Source of the DNA: Actinoallomurus iriomotensis
Lineage (GTDB): Bacteria; Actinomycetota; Actinomycetes; Streptosporangiales; Streptosporangiaceae
DNA: 64,000 bases
Direction: 5' to 3'
Assembly (NCBI RefSeq): GCF_030269445.1
Contig: NZ_BSTJ01000020.1
Span: forward strand, 62,001-126,000
Shown piece by piece: positions 45,994 through 53,425 of the stretch. The stretch's first letter is position 1; every line of letters starts with the position of its first letter. Position numbers and translations under genes: made by a program. Under the pieces are notes generated by a model. That model was not told the DNA's origin. It saw only the letters and a list, made by a program, of their open reading frames with translations, and did no database searches.

Positions 45994-48528
45994 GTGGCTG
46001 GCCCAGAGAAGACCGGCGCGACGCAGGACATGCGCGTCCCCCCGGTCTGGGGGAACGTTCCCCAGCGCAACAAGAACTTCACCGGTCGCGAGGAACTCCT
46101 GGCCGCCCTCCGTGAGGGCATCGCCAGCCAGGTCACCGCCGTGGTCCCGCAACCGCACGCGCTGCACGGACTGGGCGGAGTCGGCAAGACGCTGACCGCG
46201 GTCGAGTACATCTACCGCTACCGGCACACCTATGACGTCGTCTGGTGGATCCCCTCCGACCAGCCCTTCATGGTCAAGACCGCCCTGGCCGACCTCGCCC
46301 CGCACCTCGGGTTGCCGCCCGCCGCGGTGAGCGGCATCGAGGACGCGGCCCGGGAGGTGCTCGACGCCCTGCGCCGCGGAGAGCCGTACGACAAGTGGCT
46401 GCTGGTGTTCGACAACGCCGACCAGCCCGAGGACCTGCTCGACAGCATTCCGCGCGACTCGGGGCACGTGCTCATCACCTCGCGCAACCATCGCTGGGAG
46501 AGCCTGTTCGACGCGGTCCCGGTCGACGTGTTCCGCCGCGAGGAGAGCGTGGAGTTCCTCACCAAGCGGGTGCGCGGCGCGATCAGCCCCGAGGACGCCG
46601 CGCGGCTGGCGGAACAGCTGGGCGACCTGCCGCTGGCGCTGGAGCAGGCCGGGGCGCTGCTGTTCGAACGCGGCATGAGCGCCTCGGAGTACCTCGAACA
46701 GCTCGCCGACCGCACCAGCCAACTGCTCTCGCAGGGCCGCCCGGCGGAGTACCCGGTGCCCATGACGGCCGCCTGGAGCGTGTCGGTGGCCAACCTCAGC
46801 GAGAGCCTCCCGGAGGCCGTCGACCTGCTGCGGATCTGCGCCTTCTTCGGCTCCGAGCCCATCCCGCGCGAGGCCATCGGCAAGGCGCCGCCGGGGCTGC
46901 GGCCGGAGGTCGCGGGCCTGATCTCCGACCCGATCCGGCTGGGCCGCGCGGTCGGAGAACTCGGCCGGTACGCGCTGGCCCGGCTCGACATCCCGGGCCG
47001 CACCATCCAGGTGCACCGGCTGGTCCAGAAGCTGGTCCAGGACGAGCTGTCCCCCGAGGAGCAGGAGCAGATCCAGCACGAGGTCCACCTGCTGCTGGCC
47101 GCGTACAACGCCGGCGACCCCGACGACGACACGAGCTGGCCCAAGTACGGCGACCTCCTGGGCCACCTGGCGCCCGCGAAGGTGTCCGACTGCCCGACGC
47201 GCGAGGTACGGGCGTTCGCCATCCGGATGCTGCGCTACCTGTTCAGCTCCGGCGACTACCACTCCGCCCAGACCCTGGCCGACGACTTCATCGAGCGGTG
47301 GAGCGCCGAGTCCGGATCGCAGCACCGCGACGTCATCGAGGTCCAGCTCGCGCAGACCAACACCCTGCGCGAACTCGGGAACTACGAGGAGGCGTCCACG
47401 CTCAACGCCGAGATCCTCACCGCGTCGGAGAAGGTGCTGGGCTCCGACCACGACGTCACCCTCTTGGCGCTGCGCGGGTCGGCCGCCGACCTGCGCGCCG
47501 CCGGCGACTTCCGCGCCGCGCTCGACCGCGACCGGGAGGCGCTGCGCCGCTACGAGGACAAGTACGGTCCCGAGGACGCCGGCACGCTCCGCGCCGTCAA
47601 CAACCTCGCCATCGACTACGGCCTGATCAGCGACTACGGGCGGGCCCGCGAGCTGCACCACCGGTCGTTCATGGGCTGGAAGCAGCAGGAGAGCCGTACC
47701 GTCATGGCCAGCATGCTCAACGCGCTGAACGGCCTGGCCCGCGCGGTACGGCTGGCGGGCGACTACTCCGAGGCCTGCGACCTCGGCGACGACGCCTACG
47801 CCATCGGCCTGGACGCCCTGGGCGCCGAGCACAACTGGACGCTCCGTACGGGCAAGGACCTGTCGATCGCGCTGCGCCGGTACGGGGAGCTGGAGCGGGC
47901 CGAGGAGTTGGCGGTCCAGGTGCAGGACCGCTGTACCCGGCTGTTCGGCCTCGACTCTCCCGACACCCTCGCGGCCGCGATGTGCCTGTCCAACCTGTGG
48001 CGCACCGTCGGCCGGCTCGACGAGGCCACCGGCCTGGTCGCCGACTCGGCCGCCCGCTACACCAAGGTCTTCAGCGCCGACCACCCGTACAGCCTCGCCT
48101 GCCTGAGCAACCTGGCCGTCCTCCGCCGCGTCCAGGGCAACCCGCAGGAGGCGCGGAAGCTGAACGAACGGGCGCTCGCGGGCCTGGACGCCAAGCTCGG
48201 CCGCGACCACCACTACTCGCTCACCGTGGCCGTCAACCTCGCCAGCGACCTGGCCGCCCTCGGCGAGATCGACGCGGCGTGCCGCCTCGGCGAGGGCACG
48301 CTGCGGCGCCTCCACCGCCTGTTCGGCGACGACCACCCGCTCACCCTGACCGGCGCCGCGAACCTGTCGGCCGACCTCACGGCGGCCGGGCAGACCGAAC
48401 GCGGCGGCGAGCTGATCGAGCAGGCGCGGGCCGGCTACCAGCGGACCATGGGGCTGAACCATCCGGACGCCCAGGTCTTCCTCGAAGGCCGCCACCTCGA
48501 CGCCGACTTCGACCCGCCGCCGATTTAA
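45994..48528 (+). CDS. FxSxx-COOH-system NB-ARC/TPR protein
   Basis: The 844-residue STAND-type protein starts with VWGNVPQRNKNFTGREELLAALRE, the sequence typical of TPR proteins of FxSxx loci. Walker A GLGGVGKTLTAVEY follows near residue 60 and Walker B LLVFDNADQ near 132. From about 400 onward there are some ten TPR-like repeats (NNLAIDYGLISDYGRARELH and similar). It may regulate or recognise the modified peptide. GTG 45994 follows GGAGG by 8 bases. It converges on fxsB with a 4-bp gap. Confidence 0.9.
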   Translation: MAGPEKTGATQDMRVPPVWGNVPQRNKNFTGREELLAALREGIASQVTAVVPQPHALHGLGGVGKTLTAVEYIYRYRHTYDVVWWIPSDQPFMVKTALADLAPHLGLPPAAVSGIEDAAREVLDALRRGEPYDKWLLVFDNADQPEDLLDSIPRDSGHVLITSRNHRWESLFDAVPVDVFRREESVEFLTKRVRGAISPEDAARLAEQLGDLPLALEQAGALLFERGMSASEYLEQLADRTSQLLSQGRPAEYPVPMTAAWSVSVANLSESLPEAVDLLRICAFFGSEPIPREAIGKAPPGLRPEVAGLISDPIRLGRAVGELGRYALARLDIPGRTIQVHRLVQKLVQDELSPEEQEQIQHEVHLLLAAYNAGDPDDDTSWPKYGDLLGHLAPAKVSDCPTREVRAFAIRMLRYLFSSGDYHSAQTLADDFIERWSAESGSQHRDVIEVQLAQTNTLRELGNYEEASTLNAEILTASEKVLGSDHDVTLLALRGSAADLRAAGDFRAALDRDREALRRYEDKYGPEDAGTLRAVNNLAIDYGLISDYGRARELHHRSFMGWKQQESRTVMASMLNALNGLARAVRLAGDYSEACDLGDDAYAIGLDALGAEHNWTLRTGKDLSIALRRYGELERAEELAVQVQDRCTRLFGLDSPDTLAAAMCLSNLWRTVGRLDEATGLVADSAARYTKVFSADHPYSLACLSNLAVLRRVQGNPQEARKLNERALAGLDAKLGRDHHYSLTVAVNLASDLAALGEIDAACRLGEGTLRRLHRLFGDDHPLTLTGAANLSADLTAAGQTERGGELIEQARAGYQRTMGLNHPDAQVFLEGRHLDADFDPPPI

Positions 48529-48532
48529 GGCC

Positions 48533-49741
48533 CTAAGCCCTCTTGAGGGCCTCCAGGTCCCGCGACACCTCGGTGTGGATGTGGGTGATCAGCCGCTGGA
48601 GGTCGTGGCAGTACACCGTGGGGTTGCGGAAGCCGCGGCCGCTCCGGTAGCGGTGCGTGTAGTGGCCGGCGCCGCAGACCCGGTGCAGCCGGCACTCCTG
48701 GCACTCCTCGGCCAGCGCCAGGCCGCGGATCTGCCGCGCCGCGATCGACGGGAGCAGCAACGCGGCCTCGAACGGGTCACGTGACACGTGCAGTGCCGTG
48801 CCGGCCGCTCCCTCGTACGCCGACTTCAGCGTGTCGACCTGCTCGATCTCACCGTTGGTCTCCACGACGACGATGGCGACGGGCGACAGGCCGACCGCCT
48901 CACCCGTCGACGGCCGCCCGAACAGCAGCATCATGATCTCGTCGAAGAGGCGTACCTGCGTCGCCTTCACCGGCGACCGGTACCAGCGGTCGAAGATGGC
49001 GACGAGCCAGTCCCCGTACGGCGTGGACTCGTCCGGTGGCCGGCCGGGCGGAGGGGTGTCCCAGTTGCCGTGCGGGAGCAGGAAGTTGATCGCGGGCGGC
49101 TCGAACTCCAGCATCGCCTCGTACGTGCGCACCGGGTCGTTCTGGACGTCGACCGTGCTGAGCAGGCCGTTGAACAGGTGCCGGTACGGCGCGGCGCGCA
49201 GCCGGTCCACGCCCGCGCGTACGGCGCCGAAGCTGCCCTGGCCGTTCGCCCACCGGCGATGCCGGTCGTGCCCCTCCTCGTCGCCGTCCAGGCTGACCCC
49301 GACCTGCACGCCGTACTCGCGGAAGAGTTCGAGGACCGGCGGGTCGAGCAGGATGCCGTTGGTCTGGACGTTGAACCGCACCCGTACGTCCGGCGCGCAG
49401 GCGGTGAGCACCGCCTCGACGGTGTACCGCAGGTGGTCGACGCCGGCGAGGAGGGGTTCGCCGCCGTGCAACGTGACGTCGACGCGATCGAGAAGCTTCG
49501 CCCGCGCGTGCTCGGCGATCCGCATCGCGACCTGGTCGACGGTCGGCCTGGCCATCTTCCGCGGCTGCCGGCGCCAGTTCTGGTCGGCCATCTCGTACAT
49601 GTAGCAGTAGTCGCAGGACAGGTTGCAGCGGCTGTGCACCTTGAGGATGAACTCGCGGAACGGCGTGGGCCGCCAGCCCCTCCCCAGCAGCGTGCGGACG
49701 TCGAGGGTGTCCGGCCACTCCGGTGCGCCGAGTGTCGCCAT
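48533..49741 (-). CDS. fxsB: FxsB-type radical SAM/SPASM peptide maturase
   Basis: The 402-residue enzyme has the radical-SAM motif CNLSCDYCYMYEM (CxxxCxxC at residues 39-46), TLHGGEPLLAG, and a C-terminal SPASM-like cluster with CQECRLHRVCGAGHYTHRYR ending in a last cysteine (NPTVYC). This is the FxsB group, which builds three-residue cyclophanes on FxSxx peptides. The C-terminal HExxH-type fusion seen in some relatives is absent. ATG 49741 lies 3 bases after the GNAT stop, so the two are one operon. Confidence 0.92.
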   Translation of the reverse strand: MATLGAPEWPDTLDVRTLLGRGWRPTPFREFILKVHSRCNLSCDYCYMYEMADQNWRRQPRKMARPTVDQVAMRIAEHARAKLLDRVDVTLHGGEPLLAGVDHLRYTVEAVLTACAPDVRVRFNVQTNGILLDPPVLELFREYGVQVGVSLDGDEEGHDRHRRWANGQGSFGAVRAGVDRLRAAPYRHLFNGLLSTVDVQNDPVRTYEAMLEFEPPAINFLLPHGNWDTPPPGRPPDESTPYGDWLVAIFDRWYRSPVKATQVRLFDEIMMLLFGRPSTGEAVGLSPVAIVVVETNGEIEQVDTLKSAYEGAAGTALHVSRDPFEAALLLPSIAARQIRGLALAEECQECRLHRVCGAGHYTHRYRSGRGFRNPTVYCHDLQRLITHIHTEVSRDLEALKRA

Positions 49742-49744
49742 AGG

Positions 49745-50275
49745 TCATTTACCGCCGTTGCCGCTGGTCAGAGTCCACCGTTCGTGCTCACGCGACTCCC
49801 CGTCGACGCGGATGATCTGCCGGTCCGAGGCCACCGGGCGGAACCCGGCCTCCTCGACGACACGGCGGGAGGGTGCGTTGGCCGGCTGGATGTAGGCGTC
49901 GAGCCGGGTGAGGCCGAGCTCCTCGAACGCGTACGGGACGGCCAGCCGTACCGCCTCCGCCACGTATCCGTGCCCGGACGTCGCCGCGAACCCCCCGTAG
50001 CCGAGCGAGCCCCGCGGATCGGGTGCCTGCCGCTCGATCTGGTTGATGTTGACCAGCCCGGCGAGCCGTCGCGTGGCGTTCACCCGCACGACGAACCCGA
50101 CCGCGTTGACACCGTCGAACCGGGCGAGATACTCGCCGAACTCCTCCGCCACCGTGGGCGCGAAGATCAGCCCACGGTGCATGTTCACGCTGGCCCGTGC
50201 CAGCGCGACGAATTCCTCGCCATCTTCGGCGGCCACCGGCCGCAGAGAGATGCGTGCCCCCACAAGCAACCTCAC
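49745..50275 (-). CDS. GNAT-family N-acetyltransferase (RimJ/RimL-like)
   Basis: The 176-residue protein has ISLRPVAAEDGEEFVALA at the start, the acetyl-CoA site GYGGFAATSGHGYVAEAVRLA, and NAPSRRVVEEAGFRP near the end, as in RimJ/RimL-type enzymes. GTG 50275 is selected because the longer frame to 50374 overlaps the divergent Nudix gene. It heads an operon with fxsB, so it may acetylate the peptide, a host target or a resistance determinant; this is inference. Confidence 0.85.
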   Translation of the reverse strand: MRLLVGARISLRPVAAEDGEEFVALARASVNMHRGLIFAPTVAEEFGEYLARFDGVNAVGFVVRVNATRRLAGLVNINQIERQAPDPRGSLGYGGFAATSGHGYVAEAVRLAVPYAFEELGLTRLDAYIQPANAPSRRVVEEAGFRPVASDRQIIRVDGESREHERWTLTSGNGGK

Positions 50276-50343
50276 GCCGAGAAAAGTAACTCGCGAAAGC
50301 AAACCGGAAAACCCCGGATGAGTGAAATGGCTACGCTTTCCGT

Positions 50344-50826
50344 ATGTCGCCGCCGAAAATACGGCACGCGGCACGCGCCATCATCCTGGACGAAGAGGAC
50401 CGCGTGCTGCTGTGCCGGTTCACCACACCGGACGTCGTGTGGACGGCTCCGGGCGGGGGGATCGAGAGCGGCGAGTCGGCCCTCGCCGCACTGCGCCGCG
50501 AACTGCTCGAAGAGGTCGGCCTCGCCCTCGCCGCCGACCCGCCGCACGTGTGGCGGCAGCGGGTCGAGTCGCCCGGGTTCGCCCCGCGCTACGACGGCGT
50601 GCTGAACGACTACTTCCTCGTCCGCACCGAGTCGTTCGCGCCCCGCGGCACGCTGTCCGACGCCGAACTCGCCGCCGAGAACATCAGCGGCCTGCGCTGG
50701 TGGCGGCCGCAGGACCTCGCCGCGTACCGCGGCCCCGACCTGTTCTCTCCCCGCGACCTCGCCACCCCGCTGGCGGCACTGATCGCCCACGGCGTCCCCT
50801 CGCGGGTGGTGGAACTCGGCCTTTGA
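50344..50826 (+). CDS. Nudix hydrolase
   Basis: The 160-residue protein has the full Nudix box GGGIESGESALAALRRELLEEVGL near residue 36-60. The surrounding sheet and the Trp-Trp-Arg segment fit ADP-ribose or (d)NTP pyrophosphatases. The substrate is not predictable. It is divergent from the GNAT-fxsB operon with a 68-bp spacer. Confidence 0.92.
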   Translation: MSPPKIRHAARAIILDEEDRVLLCRFTTPDVVWTAPGGGIESGESALAALRRELLEEVGLALAADPPHVWRQRVESPGFAPRYDGVLNDYFLVRTESFAPRGTLSDAELAAENISGLRWWRPQDLAAYRGPDLFSPRDLATPLAALIAHGVPSRVVELGL

Positions 50827-50908
50827 GTCCCGCCTTCGTCTGGCGGTGCCGGTCGGCGCACGGGAGAATGGGCGCTTCGGCTCGCTTTGGCGGCGGAAAG
50901 GACCGATC

Positions 50909-51895
50909 GTGACCGGCCAGCCTCCTGCCCGGTGGTACCCCGACCCGCAGCGGTACGGGGGCGGCGTGTCGGCGACCCGCGAGGAGGCGACCCTTCTCCC
51001 GAAGGACCGGCTGCCGGGCGTACTGGCCCTGGTGGCGCTCATCCCGGGGCTGGCGGGCGCACTGACGATCGTGGCGCCGGTCGCGTACGGGCTGGATCTG
51101 CTCTGGCCGACGTGGGGAGCGGTGGCGCCGTTCGCCGCCTGGGCCGTGGGGGCGGCCGGAGCGACCTGGCAGCGGGAGACGATCCTCCGCCGGGCGTACG
51201 GCTACCGTGAACCGAGCCTGGACGAGCTGCGCCGCCTCAAGGATCCGGTACGCCGAGCGCTGGCGCGCGCCGGCGTCTCGGCCGGCCAGGTACGGCTGAT
51301 GATCGTGAAGTCACGGGAGCCGACCGCCCCCGCCACCACCGGCCGGCTCGTCGCCGCCACCTCGTACGCGGTCGACTCACTGCCACCCGACCGGCTCGAG
51401 GCCGTCCTGACGCACGAACTGAGCCACCGCACCGGCCTGAACCCCGTGCCGGTGTTCTGCTACCACCAGCTCGTGCTGCCGGTCCGCGCGCTGTGGTGGC
51501 TGCTCGCCCACGCGTGGCGGCCGGTACGCCGGATGTGGCGGGTGGCGGTGGCGTGGCGCACCCCGTTCGGATTCCTGGTGACGTTCCTGCTCGCGCTCGT
51601 CGCGGCGGTGGTGATCGCCGTACTGGCGGTACCGGCGTGCGTCGCCTTCCTGGGAGCGGCGCTGTCCCGGATCTCCGTAGACCAGGCCGAGTTCCAGGCC
51701 GACGCCACGGTGACGACGCTCGGCCTGGGCCCGCAACTGCTCGCGGCGCTGGAGGACGCCATCGACGCCGGCCACACCGACACCGCCCGCGCCGACCGCC
51801 TCCTCGGCCTGCCCCCTCTCGCCGTCCGCCGCGCCCAGCGCCTCCGCCGAAAGCTCGCCCGGCGAACCCATCCCCGAGCCGTCCAGGCCCTCTAG
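50909..51895 (+). CDS. M48-type membrane metallopeptidase
   Basis: The 328-residue protein has two N-terminal helices, a soluble loop with ATSYAVDSLPPDRLEAVLTHELSH (HExxH) and a third-ligand region QAEFQADATV after another hydrophobic stretch. It fits the HtpX/Ste24-like family of membrane proteases. GTG 50909 follows AAAGGA by 6 bases. It is a second zinc protease of this type besides 20496-21269. It converges on the 151-residue gene at 51925. Confidence 0.85.
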   Translation: MTGQPPARWYPDPQRYGGGVSATREEATLLPKDRLPGVLALVALIPGLAGALTIVAPVAYGLDLLWPTWGAVAPFAAWAVGAAGATWQRETILRRAYGYREPSLDELRRLKDPVRRALARAGVSAGQVRLMIVKSREPTAPATTGRLVAATSYAVDSLPPDRLEAVLTHELSHRTGLNPVPVFCYHQLVLPVRALWWLLAHAWRPVRRMWRVAVAWRTPFGFLVTFLLALVAAVVIAVLAVPACVAFLGAALSRISVDQAEFQADATVTTLGLGPQLLAALEDAIDAGHTDTARADRLLGLPPLAVRRAQRLRRKLARRTHPRAVQAL

Positions 51896-51924
51896 GCCAG
51901 GGCCATGGACGCCGGCTCGCGAAC

Positions 51925-52380
51925 CTAGCGGCGATGCGTCACACCGGACATCAGCCGGTCGGCCAGCGTACGGGCCTGAGCCAGGAATTCATCCAGCCCG
52001 GCGTCGTCGAGCCCCTCATCGACGATCAGCTCACCCAACAGCAGGACCTGCGCGCGAGCCGTGGCCGGCTTCTCCAGCTCAGTGGCGACGGCGTCGCCGA
52101 GTGCATGCCGCATCAGGCTCTCGGAAGTACGTGGATCGATATGGATTCCGTCGTCGAGCAACTGAGCGCGTACCGTCGCCACCAGGCCGATGACCTCGGG
52201 GATCGACCAGCTTGGGGAAAAGCGCCGGCGGACCGCCGTGACGAACGCGGCGTGGACCAACTCGCCGTACCCGACCAGGCGGTCGGCCTCGACCAGCTGC
52301 CCGGTCAGCGGCTCGGCTTCGTCAGGTTCAGACGCCAGGAAGGCGCGCAGCGCGGCCACCTGCTCATCGGTCACCGTCAT
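51925..52380 (-). CDS. Hypothetical paralogue A (151 aa)
   Basis: A helical, acidic protein starting MTVTDEQVAALRAFLASE. It is clearly related to the upstream 145-residue protein, with matching start, central RRRF...VRAQL and end ADRLMS. No known domain is recognised. It is last in a four-gene operon beginning with the large membrane protein at 55653, separated from its paralogue by 32 bp, so tandem duplication is likely. Confidence 0.75.
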   Translation of the reverse strand: MTVTDEQVAALRAFLASEPDEAEPLTGQLVEADRLVGYGELVHAAFVTAVRRRFSPSWSIPEVIGLVATVRAQLLDDGIHIDPRTSESLMRHALGDAVATELEKPATARAQVLLLGELIVDEGLDDAGLDEFLAQARTLADRLMSGVTHRR

Positions 52381-52412
52381 CGAGCTGTTCCTTCCGGCTC
52401 TCTGTTCGCCGC

Positions 52413-52850
52413 TCAGCTCATCAGGCGATCACCCAGTGACCGGGCCGTGGCCATGAACTCGTCCAGCTCTGCGTCACCGAGCTTCTCATCCGAGATCAAA
52501 GCCGTCAGAAGCAGGACCTTGGTGGAAATGATCGTGTCTTCATCCAGGTCATCGATGGATCCGTCGCCGAGGGCGTCCCGAATCAGGCGCTCGGCCACGA
52601 CCGGATCGACCTCATCGGCGTCCTCATCCAACCGTGCCCGCAGGGCACCTACGAACTCGATCACGTCGGCGGCCGTGCCGCTCTGGGCGAATCGCCGGTC
52701 CACCGCCTCGAAGAAAGCGGCCGCGAGAAGTGCCATATAGCCGGTTCGGGCGGCATTCCGGTCGAGTCGCCCCCACCGTCGTTGATATTCCTCGACGTCC
52801 CCCGCCAAATGAGCACGCAACGTCGCCACCTGCTCATCGGTTACCGGCAT
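52413..52850 (-). CDS. Hypothetical paralogue B (145 aa)
   Basis: The protein begins MPVTDEQVATLRAHLAGD and ends LGDRLMS, parallel to the next gene. The middle has helices rich in Asp/Glu (LDEDADEVDPVVAERLIRDALG). No family is recognised. Its ATG follows the stop of the 190-residue gene by 2 bases, so it is translated from the same message. A role as partner of the HerA-like ATPase is suggested by position only. Confidence 0.75.
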   Translation of the reverse strand: MPVTDEQVATLRAHLAGDVEEYQRRWGRLDRNAARTGYMALLAAAFFEAVDRRFAQSGTAADVIEFVGALRARLDEDADEVDPVVAERLIRDALGDGSIDDLDEDTIISTKVLLLTALISDEKLGDAELDEFMATARSLGDRLMS

Positions 52851-52852
52851 CT

Positions 52853-53425
52853 TCAGGCCCCTTTCGTGTGCGTTGTCCGTCCGCGGAGACGGCGGATCCC
52901 CTCACCGAACAGCACACTGGCCATCATGGCTGCGGCCAACGCGTTCCCGGTTTCGATCCCATGGTGCGGTACCTCGGTCATCGTCGGGCCGGTCCTGGTC
53001 TCAGCATGACCCGTTGGCGGGTGGCGCATCAGGAGGTCAAGTGCCCGGTCGGTGGCCTTACCCGCGGACTCGAGGGCGTCCCGACCGCCCTCGTAGCCCC
53101 TCTTGCGCAGTCTTTCGAGTCGGGAGTCCTTGTCGCTCTCCGGGCCCGCGATCCGGTCGCCCGTCCGGTCGGTGGGGTCCGGCCTGGCATCACCGATCAC
53201 GTTGGAGCCGCCTTCGGCTCCGGCCGGATCAAGGCTCTCGCGAAGAGACTTGTCATCAGACACGAGTGCGTCGTTGGCGGCGGTCGCGCCGAGGCGGCTG
53301 TCGGCGCGGGAGGGACAGCCGTCGGCGCCGGGCTTGTCCGGTGGGGGCGGTGCGGGCCGGTCTGGCTTTTCCCCGGTGGTTTCGGGACTCGCGTCGGAGT
53401 CGTCAGGGGTGCGATCAACGTTCAT
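52853..53425 (-). CDS. Hypothetical 190-aa protein with hydrophobic C-terminus
   Basis: The protein is low in complexity at the start (acidic and Pro-rich), then basic (RLERLRKRGYEGGRDALE). Near the C-terminus it has a hydrophobic segment (NALAAAMMASVLFGEGI) and a basic end, like a tail-anchored protein. ATG 53425 overlaps the stop of the large upstream gene (ATGA), which fixes the start and the operon. No family is recognised. Confidence 0.7.
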   Translation of the reverse strand: MNVDRTPDDSDASPETTGEKPDRPAPPPPDKPGADGCPSRADSRLGATAANDALVSDDKSLRESLDPAGAEGGSNVIGDARPDPTDRTGDRIAGPESDKDSRLERLRKRGYEGGRDALESAGKATDRALDLLMRHPPTGHAETRTGPTMTEVPHHGIETGNALAAAMMASVLFGEGIRRLRGRTTHTKGA

